Positions 48,901 through 59,000 of a stretch of DNA of 64,000 nucleotides are shown here, one piece after another. Location of the stretch: the NCBI GenBank assembly GCA_018857735.1, contig JABMCL010003875.1:5001-69000 (forward strand), read 5' to 3'. Numbering within the stretch: the stretch's first letter is position 1; the number at the start of each line of letters is the position of its first letter. Below the pieces are notes generated by a model. The model worked only from the letters and a program-made list of their open reading frames with translations, was not told the DNA's origin and ran no database searches. This stretch comes from Alviniconcha marisindica. Taxonomy: Eukaryota > Mollusca > Gastropoda > Provannidae. The position numbers and the translations under genes were made by a program.

Positions 48901-49892
48901 AACCTTGGGTCAAACCTTGACCACTGGATTTTTAAGTCCAGTGTGTTACACTTACAGAACAGTTCTAAACTAGTGTGAACTGTGATTACAGGGTGGGAAT
49001 AGCTCAGCTGGCAGAGCGTCTGGTGGAAATTGTGAAAAGCCAGGTGCAATACTGATGCTGGTTCAACTTCAAGTCCCCAGCGCAGCAAGGGATTTTTCTC
49101 CCAGTCAACTTCCACTTCCAGTGCAGACTCTTAGTTTTTACAGTGTCCATGCAGCCCCTGTCCTGTGTGCAATCGGATGCATCAACATCTGTGTGCATGT
49201 TATAAATCCCAAGCACTGGCAGCCACACCATTGTCTGGACACACGAAAATACTGCACACACTGATAGGAATGAGTAGCACTGCTCTTGCAGCTGCTGTGC
49301 CTTACCTGGGTAAGGTGACTCAAATTTCCCGCAAAGGACAAAACATTTTTTTTTAATAAAAAAATTGTTCCTATTGTTACTAACAGTATACTATATTACT
49401 ATGGCCAACCGGCCAAAAACTCCAGTCAGCTTTACAACAGTGTCCAGAGCCCTCTGATGCTCTTTTTCTTCTCTTCTTTGATGTAGGTAGCCACCACCCA
49501 TTATGCAGGAACTGCTTGGAGTTGGAGGTTATGCTGCACTTTGTGCAGGTATTAACTATTATCAATTATGATTATCTTACCAGTTGCCACAATATCACCA
49601 AAAAAATGTACTTGGTTGGACGAAGGTAAAACAAGCATATTATGTTTTAACAAATAACAGGCTTTTATATTTTCATAATCTGGCTGAATGCATCAGACGA
49701 ACGGAATTTAGTACATTTATTATGATGCACACACTAGTGACACAGCCTTCCAGTGTTCCATAGTCACTCCATCATCCATGGCAGTGGGGTAATGCTTTAA
49801 CTGTCAAACCTCAATTAGCTCTTAAATGTTTAGTACTATACCTTGCTCTGCCCATCACATTTATTCGCAATGGCCTTGGCCAGTCTTTCCAT
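40690..49892 (-). CDS. Class II ribose-phosphate pyrophosphokinase (PRS4-like), eight exons
   Basis: The coding sequence is the complement of 49892-49842, 48481-48376, 47887-47815, 47090-46997, 45343-45225, 44417-44233, 42432-42356 and 40920-40690. All junctions are GT-AG with consistent phases; the product has about 311 residues. It should make PRPP from ribose 5-phosphate and ATP for nucleotide synthesis. It matches plant-type PRS3/PRS4 end to end: '[17 protein letters not shown]', '[14 protein letters not shown]', '[20 protein letters not shown]', '[13 protein letters not shown]' (metal-binding His about 133), '[17 protein letters not shown]', the PRPP loop '[13 protein letters not shown]' (about 217-229), and 'FWITDSIP' with '[16 protein letters not shown]' at the end. 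Class I animal PRPS has a different loop (VDDMADTCGT type). The exon 2 acceptor is uncertain (48481, 48496 or about 48463, all in phase). Confidence 0.88.
41745..41910 (+). repeat. Dispersed repeat R3, copy 2 with inverted piece
   Basis: 'cacacaagggagttaatcag' occurs twice in tandem and then inverted 'taaactcccttgtgtgctga' at 41887-41908. It lies in PRS4-like intron 7. Confidence 0.7.
42356..42432 (-). CDS. PRS4-like exon 7: PRPP-binding loop
   Basis: The 77-nt exon encodes '[20 protein letters not shown]' and onward to 'ECGK'. The two adjacent aspartates and the Thr-Gly-Gly-Thr turn are the phosphoribosyl-binding signature. Acceptor CTCAG, donor AAG|GTGCGT. Confidence 0.92.
42490..42592 (-). 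repeat. Dispersed repeat R1 (reverse copy) in intron 6
   Basis: Carries 'gctttacgtccacagaaac' and 'cacacagctcctgg' as the reverse complement of R1. Confidence 0.75.
42690..43620 (+). repeat. Minisatellite of 21-27 bp, about 38 copies
   Basis: Units follow 'ccatggacaccaccaagctt' with variants (ctgagcttct, ctgaccttcca, caagctttaa). Units of mixed length form higher-order patterns, and several contain NcoI-like ccatgg. It lies in intron 6 of the PRS4-like gene. Confidence 0.93.
44233..44417 (-). CDS. PRS4-like exon 6
   Basis: The 185-nt exon encodes '[20 protein letters not shown]', '[18 protein letters not shown]' and '[18 protein letters not shown]'. The FPDDGA-KRF block is diagnostic of class II enzymes. 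Acceptor TTTCAG, donor GATG|GTGAGT. Confidence 0.92.
44430..44675 (-). repeat. Repeat of about 70 bp upstream of exon 6, three to four copies
   Basis: Diverged units share 'gaatggagaattttgttgtt' and 'gggattagatttgacca'. On the minus strand the unit next to the exon contains its pyrimidine tract, so this may be another acceptor-side array, but similarity to the exon itself is not seen. Confidence 0.65.
44985..45098 (+). repeat. 30-bp tandem repeat, four copies
   Basis: The unit 'cagaaaagcaaacaaggtct' plus 'gagatcatgt' repeats; the last copy is diverged. It lies in intron 5. Confidence 0.95.
45225..45343 (-). CDS. PRS4-like exon 5
   Basis: The 119-nt exon encodes '[20 protein letters not shown]' and '[19 protein letters not shown]'. 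The histidine of DIHALQ corresponds to the metal/ATP-site histidine of PRPP synthetases. Acceptor TCCCAG, donor CAAG|GTCTGA. Confidence 0.92.
45935..46210. repeat. (CA)n with interspersed (TGTA) steps
   Basis: Several (CA) blocks are each separated by 'catgtacaca', giving a pseudo-periodic array of about 25-40 bp. Confidence 0.93.
46315..46795 (-). mobile_element. tRNA-derived SINE
   Basis: On the minus strand the head (46790-46705) has an A box 'tagctcagtggtaagag' and a B box 'gggttcgaatccc' with tRNA spacing. The acceptor and anticodon stems do not pair, so it is not a functional tRNA gene. The body runs to about 46560, with a tail near 46320 ('tatatagcgct'). Confidence 0.8.
46997..47090 (-). 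CDS. PRS4-like exon 4
   Basis: The 94-nt exon encodes '[20 protein letters not shown]' and '[11 protein letters not shown]'; the PYFPTGT-ER block matches the family. Acceptor TTGACAG, donor AAG|GTACTG. Its acceptor and first part of about 30 nt are repeated upstream. Confidence 0.92.
47091..47292 (-). repeat. Array of exon 4 acceptor and exon start, four extra copies
   Basis: Copies near 47140, 47180, 47230 and 47283 each carry minus-strand 'gttgacag|ataccaggccaag' or a close variant, followed by exon-like 'tccttccacttcatcatgcc' in the better copies. Spacing is 40-53 bp. Confidence 0.88.
47335..47580 (+). mobile_element. Penelope-like or related terminal fragment
   Basis: The motif 'agcttgaaaaagaggcttac' with 'ccca aatatttgc' (spaced as in the sequence), followed by 'tttttaaccttttatgt', recurs in related form at 51705-51815 and 36850-36945. 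The upstream 'gttatgttgttttggtgtc' also matches 45795-45820. Assignment to a Penelope-like family is inference. Confidence 0.4.
47815..47887 (-). CDS. PRS4-like exon 3
   Basis: The 73-nt exon encodes '[20 protein letters not shown]' and 'VMP' with split codons at both ends. Acceptor TTGCAG, donor CCAG|GTAAAT. The pyrimidine-rich acceptor stretch is duplicated once about 90 bp upstream (47968-47996). Confidence 0.92.
48085..48160 (+). repeat. Short interspersed tail (second copy of 32605)
   Basis: Carries 'aataattcttataaagggct' and 'ctaaccagagttaaactcac'. Confidence 0.55.
48376..48481 (-). CDS. PRS4-like exon 2
   Basis: Encodes '[20 protein letters not shown]' and '[10 protein letters not shown]'. 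The donor GATG|GTAACA is clear. The acceptor is ambiguous among three in-phase CAG sites (exon starting 48496, 48481 or about 48463). Confidence 0.82.
48990..49375 (+). mobile_element. tRNA-derived SINE (plus strand)
   Basis: The head has 'tagctcagctggcagagcg' (A box) and a degenerate B box near 49060 ('ggttcaacttcaagtcc'). The body continues to an A/T-rich end near 49375. It lies in PRS4-like intron 1. Confidence 0.65.
49842..49892 (-). CDS. PRS4-like exon 1
   Basis: ATG at 49892-49890, 17 codons ('[17 protein letters not shown]'), donor AAG|GTATAG. The helix-like 'LAKAIA' matches the N-terminal 'ELARKVA' of plant enzymes. Phase 0 fits exon 2. It is short, so it is less certain than the other exons. 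Confidence 0.72.
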
Positions 49893-50881
49893 GGTAGGGT
49901 GGAAATACAGCAGCACACTGTCTCCAATCGATGGGGACGACTTCCGCATACTCAGACTCATTTTGAGCGCACAGAATCTTCCCTTTTAGTCTTAACGAGC
50001 TTTATAATTAAAATTATCAGTTTAAAACAAACAGGGAAAAGAAGATGTGGAAATAGATTATTCTCGAAAACGTTGATGATGGTTACTGTAGGTTAGGATT
50101 ACGAATAATCCGAGCCGGTTGTGAATCAATGAATGTGATGCTCAGCACTGCCCCTTTTGAAGCAGCGGCAAAGGATTTGGTTTGAAGTTGATTGCACGTG
50201 ATGAAGCACCAGTGGTGCCCTAATTTTAGACACTACACAGCTCCACTATTGCATGGGGACTTATATCAAAGTCTAGCAGAATGTTTCCGTTGCTAATGTG
50301 CTTATTTTATATAACGTAGAGATTAAATGCTATTTCTGTCTAGCCACACGAGGTACACGGCATCCGCAGCGAGTGTTTACACGGAACAGGAAGTGTGTAT
50401 AAATACACACAGAGCACAAATTTTAAATTTGCAAGTACTCAAATATTGATGACGTCATGAAGTCGTAACCCTAAAACTCTTGTTAGTAATCGTTGATGTG
50501 ATGTTTTATTGTATACAGTAAAGCAACTTAATGATTTACATAGGCGATTTGCAAGGTAACAATATATAAATAAATGCCTTTTTTTTTTTTTTCGTTTTCA
50601 GTTTCAGGATCAGTCACGCTAAGGCCATATTTTCTTGATCTGATGCAGTTTGATTCTGCCTGTGCATGATGCATGATATATAAATGATCAAATGGTCAAG
50701 TATTGTCAATTATTTCTTCTTGTTTTGTGACCCACTTTGTCTCTTCCTGGATCTAGACTCATGATCGATTAGTTCGGAGACCCGCCATCTTGAATGACAA
50801 AAATATCGTCGCCTGCAGATGACTTCCTGTCTCACAGAGAGAAGCTGAGTCTGTCGGATTCGCTATTGTTTTTGTCTGCTT
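49893..50881. promoter_or_regulatory. Shared promoter between PRS4-like gene and ASAP-family gene
   Basis: Two divergent start codons lie 989 bp apart. In between are a perfect cAMP-response palindrome TGACGTCA (50450-50457), ETS-type sites CAGGAAGTG (50387-50395) and ACTTCCTG (50822-50829), and a YY1-like GCCATCTTG (50784-50792) in the probable ASAP 5' UTR. The stretch has no microsatellite, unlike its surroundings. Function is inferred. Confidence 0.55.
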
Positions 50882-51013
50882 ATGAAGCCAAATGATATGA
50901 CAGACGTGACAGAGTTTATTCGAGAAACATGGGAGGATGTGAAGTCGCCAACTACTTCAACGTTTGCGTTGAGGATGGGCCATTGCCGAGATACAATCGC
51001 TTACTTGGAAGAG
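50882..51013 (+). CDS. First coding exon of an ASAP-family Arf-GAP (partial gene)
   Basis: The exon has 44 codons from an ATG to GAG|GTGGGT, phase 0. 'VTEFIRETWEDVKSPTTSTF' and 'RMGHCRDTIAYLEE' match the start of the BAR domain of ASAP1/ASAP2 ('SEFIAETTEDYNSPTTSSF' type). Family members carry BAR, PH, Arf-GAP, ankyrin and SH3 parts and regulate Arf GTPases at focal adhesions and membranes. The remaining exons are not seen and should lie beyond 64 kb or be short ones missed here. Confidence 0.82.
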
Positions 51014-51644
51014 GTGGGTTGCTGTTTATCTTCTTCCTGATCTTCTCAATCAACAGTTGGGCATGCTTTACTATCCGTTCACTTTAAATCAATCACATCG
51101 ATTAAGAGATGTGCTATGATCACAGGTTAGCTTTTTAAAAGAGGTATCTGTAGACATTAGGTTTGGTTTGTAGGTGTGAAGTATAGACGTGTTAACGCGC
51201 TGTTTGTACCAGACGAAATTGTCGTCTGCTCCATTTTCCACTTTTTGACGCTTCGATGACACATTGACAATTTACTCATTTACTGGGTGACTGATTGTTG
51301 TAAACAGACCAACAACAACAAAACTACGTTATTGTTGTAGTTTTGGTTCTTTAACTAGATTCTAGCTTTTATACATTTATTAATCATTGTTAATGTGGAT
51401 CTGAAGATGGCTGCAATGCCAATGAAAAGGCTAATAAAAGAAGACAGTGGGGTGAGGGGTATGGATGAAGGGGATTGGGGGGGGGGGGGGGTACTGAAAG
51501 AATACATCAGCTGTCATGACTGCTCCAAGGAAGGGTATGAGTCAGAAAATGAGGAATGTAGCAGATAAATCAATGATTGTGGCTACTCGTTATGGAATTG
51601 GAAGATCAAGATAGCACAAAAATCTGAAATAACAACTCAACCAA

Positions 51645-51820
51645 ACAGAAGATAACTGATTTATAAGTCATCTCATGTTTTATTGTTTTTAACAATTTAA
51701 GTGTTGTTTAAGTGTTGTTTTGTCACTTGATGAAGGGGATTACCCCGAAAATTTGCAGACTGTGTGTCTATGTCATTTATAAACAAGCGTTCTTTTGAAT
51801 CTTTTGTGTATTTGAAGATA
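51645..51820 (+). mobile_element. Penelope-like terminal fragment with hammerhead-like motif
   Basis: 'cacttgatgaaggggattac' followed by 'cccgaaaatttgc' has the layout TGATGA, GC stem, GAAA of a hammerhead core, but the expected C before TGATGA is replaced by T. The downstream 'cttttgaatcttttgtgt' resembles 36905-36940. Confidence 0.4.
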
Positions 51821-52002
51821 GCACAACGTTTGAAAGTTGAACTGTTGAAGTTGAAGTATCAAGAAGATCTGACAGGACATTGTTTTTGATAATATCACTT
51901 CTGCTACTACTATATAAATAATTAAGCAGTTAGTACTACAGTACTTATAATTATACTGCCTGTTGTCTTCAGCTGAACAGTCCCTCCAACCCACACCAGC
52001 TG

Positions 52003-52081
<79 letters not shown>

Positions 52082-52082
52082 T
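52003..52082. repeat. (TG)n microsatellite
   Basis: About 80 bp of (TG). Confidence 0.97.
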
Positions 52083-53514
52083 TAACTACTGCTATTGGTT
52101 TCCCTTATGTAGCTTCTCTTTTTTCTTTTTGGGGGGTCAAGAACTCTACGACTAGTACTATTAGTATTACTACTTCAGAACTACTATCTAGTTATAAATA
52201 CTAAAGTAGTAAGTAGTAGTATACAGTATGGTTTGTGATGATGGCTGTGTTATGGCCACTACATTCACAATATGAATAAACATATGTATTTGTAATATTT
52301 GTGTATGCATTTAAGGATTTTAATGTGAAGCACATTATGAATTATTATTAAAGATATTGTTGTGGTATAATATAGACCTTTGCCTAGGAGATGAGAGATA
52401 ACAGTTGTAATTTTGCAAATCTGCCCATACTCCTTGGATTTTGCCAATAAAAATCCTGCTGGCACTCAGATCAGCCCATTTATGTGTATAAATTATATAT
52501 GTTATATATATTAATATATGTTGTCATAAATGATGGCAAGGAAAAAGCCAGATAGAGCTGGAAAAAGGAACAGAATAAAAATGTATGAATTTGTTACTTA
52601 ATTTGTGATTATCATGTACACAGTCTCACAGTTGTTGGGTCTTTTTCTTGTTCTGTATGGTGTCCATCTTCAGCATTTTTAAGTCCAACATGTTTAGTGC
52701 ATGCTAAGTCCAACATGTTTAGTGCATGCTGGTTTATTTTGTAGTTTTTGTAATCCACCAAACTCTGACATGGACTACAGAACCTTTAAATTTAATGTGC
52801 CCCCTATCTTTATGCATGTATACACATGCAGGACCTCAGTTCATAGTCTTGTGTGAAGGACTTTTGTGCATTGTATCAGTCTGCACAGAATTAGACACCA
52901 GAGAAATTTGGTGCCTACCAAACCTAGCGTGTAATGGTTGTCCATCCATGCTTCTAAACCTACAGATTTAAGTGGCTTTCAGTTTCAAGAATGAGTGCTC
53001 TCGCTCTATGCCACTGACTGTCCTAAGTTCTAAGTTGCTGGCTGATACATGGCTGTGAGAAATGTGGGACATGTAATTGAATCACAGGCTGCATTCTGAT
53101 CAGCTAATTGATAGATTTATAATAGGCTAGCACTGTAACAGCAGTTGTTTTTATGTGATTGTGGAATGTCTGTTTGTTTGCTGTACCTAGAATCTTTGTT
53201 GTTTTCCTTCTGAGTATCTTATTCTTAATCGTAGCCTTACTAAGTTACTGAGCTAGTAGTAATGCACAGTGCTCTTGTCACTTTGTGAAAACACAAACAA
53301 AAAGCACCCCAGCACAGCCACAGTATAATTCCACAATGCTGCACCCACCCTCTGGAACAGGGTGCCAGTGGCAGTGCCAGACACTCCAAAATGCAGAAGA
53401 CATTGCATCTTTTGGGTGGTGTTTTCAACTCTTCACAGTTACCCATCGGCCTCCTCACCAGATCTCTTTTCCCACAGTCCCTCCTGCGTCCCGCTTCTCA
53501 CTGTTTCCTGCCTT

Positions 53515-53775
53515 ATAAATACAAGTGGACATTGAGTCGTTGACATTGTAGTATGGACTGATGGAGTTGTTCGAGTTAAACTGCCTTATAAATATTTATA
53601 CAAGTGGACATTGAGTCGTTGACATTGTAGTTGGGACTGATGGAGTTAAACTGCCCTATAAGTTATGAATATAATTAGTGGACATTGAGTCGTTGACATT
53701 GTAGTATGGACTGATGGAGTTAAACTGCCTTATAAATATAAATACAAGTGGACATTGAGTCATTGCCATTGTGTC
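53515..53775 (+). repeat. Minisatellite of about 60-75 bp, four copies
   Basis: Units share 'aagtggacattgagtcgttg' and 'gtatggactgatggagtt', with variable tails around 'aaactgccttataa'. Confidence 0.92.
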
Positions 53776-54534
53776 GTGCTGCAGGTCAGCAGAACACTTT
53801 ATTGGGGTTACCAATACCACCACAAGAACTTTCAGTTATATATAAATACATAAAGTTGTGAGACACAGCAGATGGCTTTCTTTCATGAAGAAGATGAGCG
53901 TCATGTGAAACCTGCATTATACTACAAATACAATGCCGAATGTATTGACCTCTTACTTATAAATGTTTGATAGTCAAAACAGCCCCCCCCACCCCACCCC
54001 CAACCCCCCCAACCCCCCAACTCTGACAGTTGCTTAAAAGTGGAGTAAACAACATGTTTTCAAATTCACGTTCAAACTATCAAACTGCATAGACCCAAGG
54101 TGCTTGATCATTGTTTTTTCAAACCAGCATGGGTATGTGTTTACCGCTTTGTTTACATTACAAATGGTACTCTGACAGTTTGTGGGCTTGTCTGAGGAGG
54201 TCTGTTTACAAATATGCAGGCAATGACTAACTAAAGCTCATCTGTCTGTCAAAGGGTGGCCTGTTGTGTCCAGGGATAATATTACAAATTATTACACCTA
54301 CAGTTAGAAAGAAATGTGCATGATACTGATGACCAAGAGTGTTCTGTTCAGTTGGACATTATGTAATATGGGACCAACTGAAAAATAGATAAATAACACA
54401 GTCTAACTATTAATACTATATATATATGATATATATATATATTTTTAAAGAAAAAGAAGCCATTTTGTTTCAGATTGTTACAACATTGGCCTGTTGCCTT
54501 ATTTGTTTGTCTGGAGGATATAGATCTTCTGAAT

Positions 54535-54990
54535 CATTGAACTTTTTGTAACCAGGCTTTGTATGTTGGTGCATCATCATAGGCAGAGTGTTATGGGTAA
54601 AACTAAAATATTGTTATTTGAAGGTCAAGGTCACAGGGTGGGGTATACTATACTGTATCATAGTATGAAATTATATCAAATAAATAAAATATGAATCACT
54701 TCTGAAAAGATCGGATTACTGTATTCAAGGTCAGTCACACTCACAGTGAAGGATCCAAACTTGGAATGGTGAGACATTAGCTTGAGCCAGAGTGTTACTG
54801 GAAAACATTGCTTTTTCAAGGTCAGGGTCACAGTGAAGGCTTATTAATAATCAAACTATGACTTTTTGGGGGACCATATCTACTGAACTGCTGATCCTTT
54901 GCAAACAAACTTAGTTTGATGGTAGATCATTGTAAGCTAGAGTGTCATGTGAAAAGACTGGATTGCTGTGTTCAACTTTTCAAGGTCATG
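54535..54990 (+). repeat. Diverged repeat of about 150 bp with nuclear-receptor half sites, three copies
   Basis: Each copy has 'gatcttctgaa' or 'atctactgaactgc', a 'cagagtgt' block and then 'tcaaggtca' followed by 'cagtgaagg' or similar. The half-site positions are near 54623-54634, 54728-54736, 54818-54826 and 54981-54989. Confidence 0.7.
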
Positions 54991-55364
54991 GTGAGGGCAG
55001 AAGTTTAAAAAAAAAACCTCATTTATATTTTTCAGTCTTGTGTTTTCTGTTGCACCACTGATCTCTTCGCAACTATAGGTGTGTTGATCTATAATACATG
55101 TACTATTAGTATTACTAATAACTAGACCAATGTAAATAAATGTTTTTATATTTAACAGTACTGTGACTTAGAGTATCATTAGGTACACAACAGGGAGTAT
55201 TTGCTGTGCAAAATGACAAGCCTCATTTATTGTATATAATACATAACTATAAGGAAGCTCCATTATTTAGTTTTTAAATGAAAATAGTTAATGTTGACTT
55301 CTGTTGAGCTGAATGCTTCTTCCCTGCAAATGCAATGCATTCGCCCTCTACCTCCCCCTCCTCA

Positions 55365-55390
55365 TCCCCACCACACACAACACATGCACA

Positions 55391-55443
<53 letters not shown>

Positions 55444-55477
55444 ACACATGTACATACAAGATCATCATCGATGCACA

Positions 55478-55522
<45 letters not shown>

Positions 55523-55692
55523 CACACAACTCCCCCCCCCACCCAAACACACCATACACACACACACACCACCACACACACACACACACACACATGTACA
55601 TACAATGATGCATGCATGCGAGTGCACACACACACACACACAGTACAGCACACACACACACTCTCTCACACAACTTCCCCCCCCCCTCCCCC

Positions 55693-55742
<50 letters not shown>
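55365..55742. repeat. Interrupted (CA)n microsatellite cluster
   Basis: Several (CA) tracts are separated by 'catgtacatac' and C-rich spacers. 'cacatgtacatacaa' occurs twice. Confidence 0.94.
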
Positions 55743-55743
<1 letters not shown>

Positions 55744-56394
55744 CTTTCACACTGGCATTTAGCATTATGTTATATATTACCATGCATCCGTACATGTATG
55801 TATGTGTATACACATACACTACTAGTACTAATAATGCATTTAACATTATTCTGGAGTATATATTTTGGGAATTAGGTTAGTAGGAGCATGCAGTCATTAT
55901 TCATAATTTTGGGAACAACTATAACTAGCTGCAATTTTGTTCTGCTGGCATTTTGCCACTTGGCTTGGTTATTTGCTCATGCCACTATTTCACTGTATGA
56001 CCACAAACGCTCCCTGTCACTGTTACTATCACAACATCCCTGTCACTGTTACTATCACAACATCGGACTGTATGAATTATACATCTCATGAATATGACCA
56101 GTGGGTCAGTATGTATCCTCCTAAATTATCCCCCCCCCCCCCCCCACCCTATTTGTTTTGCCTGCAGCCAGTTGATGACCTGAGACAGCCAGGCGTGAGT
56201 CTCAGTTTACATGGGGTGAATGGCGATAGGTGGTTGATTTCCCTGACAGGCGCCTGGTGTACACTGGGGCAGAGAGTATCACACAAGCACCTTCCTGTTG
56301 ACGAGCGTTCCTAGGCCATGATACTCCAGTGGCTACAGTGGTGCCTGTCTACAGTGCCGGGTGTATTAAAAAAATGGCAGAGGATTTTGTTGGG

Positions 56395-56895
56395 TTTGGG
56401 AGTTTTGTTGGTTTTTTGGAGTTTGGTAGTTCTTGGAGTTTGGTTGTTCTTGGAGTTTTTTGGTTAGTTCTTGGTGGTGTGTTAGTTCTTGGAGTTTGGT
56501 AGTTCTTGGAGTGTGTTGGTTTTTGGAGTTTGTTAGTTCTTGGAGTCCGTTAGTTTTTGGAGTTTGGTTGTTCTTGGAGTTTGTTAGTTCTTGGAGTGTG
56601 TTGGTTTTTGGAGTTTGTTAGTTCTTTGAGTTTGGTAGTTCTTGGAGTGTGTTGGTTTTTGGAGTTTGTTAGTTTTTGGAGTCTGGTAGTTTTTGGAGTT
56701 TGTTAGTTTTTGGAATGTATTAGTTTTTGGAGTTTGGTAGTTCTTGAAGTCTGGTAGTTTTTGGAGTTTAATAGTTCTTGGTATTAGTTCTTGGAGTTGT
56801 AAGTTTCTGGAGTTTGTTAGTTCTTGTAGTTTTTGGAGTTTGTTAGTTCTTGCAGTTTGTTAGTTTTGGGAGTTTGTTAGTTCTCGGATTTGGAG
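56395..56895 (+). repeat. Minisatellite of about 18-36 bp, TTGGAGTTTGTTAG type
   Basis: Roughly 30 imperfect units of 'gttagttcttggagtttg' with t/c variation and occasional deletions. It lies in the ASAP intron. Confidence 0.93.
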
Positions 56896-57423
56896 TTTAA
56901 ATGTTAAATGACCACATATGGTCACCGCAGGATGAATCAGACAATCAAAATTCTTTGATGCCAGTTCAAAACACAAGTTGGTAAATCACACACTTGTCTA
57001 ATTGACTGTTACTAGCTTTGCAACTGCCAAATAATGTTTTATGCCCCTGACTGAATGAAGGGCATCAGTCCAAAGATTAAGAACTGTGTAAGCTGAACCC
57101 ATTGCAGTTTATTTCACTCAGAAATGTTAGTAGTTCTCGAGATAATCAAATCTTAGCTTTTGAAAATCAGCTCAGTGTTGAGACAATCCTTTACTCAGAT
57201 GACGAAGGATATGAAGGCCAAAGGATGGACCTATGGAATTCAGCAAAAATCTGATTTGATGCACATACACCTCATAGGACAAGGCAGAAACTCCTGGCAG
57301 TGGGTGAAGCATGCGTGGCTATATATTCTGACCTCTAAAGGGACTGCATTTGTCAGCTGTGGGTCCTCAAGGGAAGGAACTGTAATTTCTTTGTTTTCAA
57401 TACCCCACTGTGGGAGCCTTTTT

Positions 57424-57545
57424 TGTCAAAACAGAATGTTACATGTTGGGTTTATGCCCACAGAATGTTACATGTTGGGTTTATGCCCACAGAATGTTAC
57501 ATGTTGGATTTATGCCCACAGAATGTTATATGTTGGGCTTATGAG
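57424..57545 (+). repeat. 30-bp tandem repeat, four copies
   Basis: The unit 'acagaatgttacatgttggg' plus 'tttatgccc' repeats; a 237-codon frame spanning it (57160-57873) starts at TTG and is not supported as a gene. Confidence 0.94.
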
Positions 57546-57591
57546 CTTGTTCTGTCAGTGCGAAAGATTTCTGTGCCCTCTAATTAAGTAT

Positions 57592-58752
57592 TGTAATGGA
57601 GCGGAAGAGCCACGTAGAAGGACAGTGACCCAGGCAGCGGAGTCGGTCAAAATGGAGACCACAGCAGGCGAACGGCAGCAATCAGGTTTTATTCTACAGC
57701 AGCAGACAACTTTCTCAGCACACCCAAAATCCTCACGCGCACGCATAGATAAGAGAACTGCGCGGGCCGCAAGGAACACACGCTATCGCTACAATGAAAT
57801 CGGCCCTCTGGACCACAAAATGGCTGACAATTGTGTTTCCTTGGCCCGCACAAATACAGTTCCTCAACAATAACTAAACTAATTAAAACATGAAATACAT
57901 CAAATAAAAGCTACAGTTACAACCTTTTAAACTGTATATACAAAATGTACACACATGACTTATTTAATTTACAACAAGAGTGGGAAGTGTGGCTGGCACC
58001 TGTCTCTAAGCAGATTCGTACAACTAAATCACAACTAACACAATGTACAAACTATTAATGTTACTAAAACTTGCATCAGAATAAAGAACACGCTCCCACG
58101 GTTAAAACGGTACATAACAATTACAATACAACGCTCTGTAAGAGAAGCAAGACACATTCAAAGACTAGCACTAAAACAATCGGTGCGAACTTTCGCCTGG
58201 GGCACGTTATCTTAGTCACAACAGCGCTGATAGTGATACCAAGTAGTCTATGAATATAACTTAGCTTCTACAGCACACAATACTTAATAAGTTAATTTCA
58301 ACCCAAATAAACACTAAACATGAAGTCAGCTAAGCAAAATACTTTACAACAAGCACTGATCGACACAGAATACTTTCATCGAGTCAAAACAACGATTCAC
58401 ACTATTCACTAGTACTAAACAGAGAACGCGCCATGCAGATGACGGCTATAAAAAGAATGGACCCAGAGAGCATCGGCTACTGATTAAGCTCGATCCTGCA
58501 TCTAAATAAGATCTAAATAAACATTCTGAGATGCCAAATTATATTACACATGGCTTGGTACATAAAAAGGACTAGGTAAACAAAGAGTAGGTAAACAAAC
58601 AAGTGGTCAAAATATTAAGGTAGAAAACAGATTTGAAAATGGCGTGCACCAGCGGCTATCGCCGGTCGGCTGTGTGAAGGCCATGTGGCGTTACGCAACA
58701 TGCAGCGCTTCAAAACAAAGCGTCGTCTGCTCCGGTTCCCGGGTTACTAACA
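57592..58752 (+). mobile_element. Candidate solo LTR, about 1.16 kb
   Basis: The segment starts TGTAATGGAG and ends GGTTACTAACA, giving TG...CA ends. A TATAAAAAG box lies at 58451-58459 and an AATAAA at 58507-58512 follows about 55 bp later, the U3-R-U5 order of an LTR on the plus strand. Flanking 'gtat' and 'gtac' are only near-matching, so a target duplication is not proven. There is no internal coding domain beside it. Confidence 0.5.
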
Positions 58753-58947
58753 GTACAGTAATGAAATTGCATCGATCAGATAACTGGGGCGGGATTATTG
58801 TAAAAACGTACAAAGAGCTCTTGCTCACAGTATAAATCAGCATTGCATTGGCCATTGTATCTCAGTACACTGATACTGTGATAATAATAATAAAACCATT
58901 TGTCGAGTGCAAAATCTTTTCCATAGAGACTATTCTTATTCTAAGTG

Positions 58948-58953
58948 CACACA

Positions 58954-58999
<46 letters not shown>

Positions 59000-59000
59000 G
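58948..59000. repeat. (CA)n microsatellite
   Basis: Short interrupted (CA) run. Confidence 0.93.

Noticed and set aside
48990..49080. Possible tRNA gene on the plus strand
   Set aside because: The B box is degenerate and spacing is too long; it is better explained as a SINE.
56160..56315. Possible ASAP exon 2 at 56167 (CAG before ccagttgatgacc)
   Set aside because: The translation does not match the BAR domain and ends in a stop; no donor in phase was found.
57160..57873. 237-codon plus-strand frame
   Set aside because: It begins at TTG, crosses a 30-bp tandem repeat and runs into the candidate LTR; no domain is recognised.
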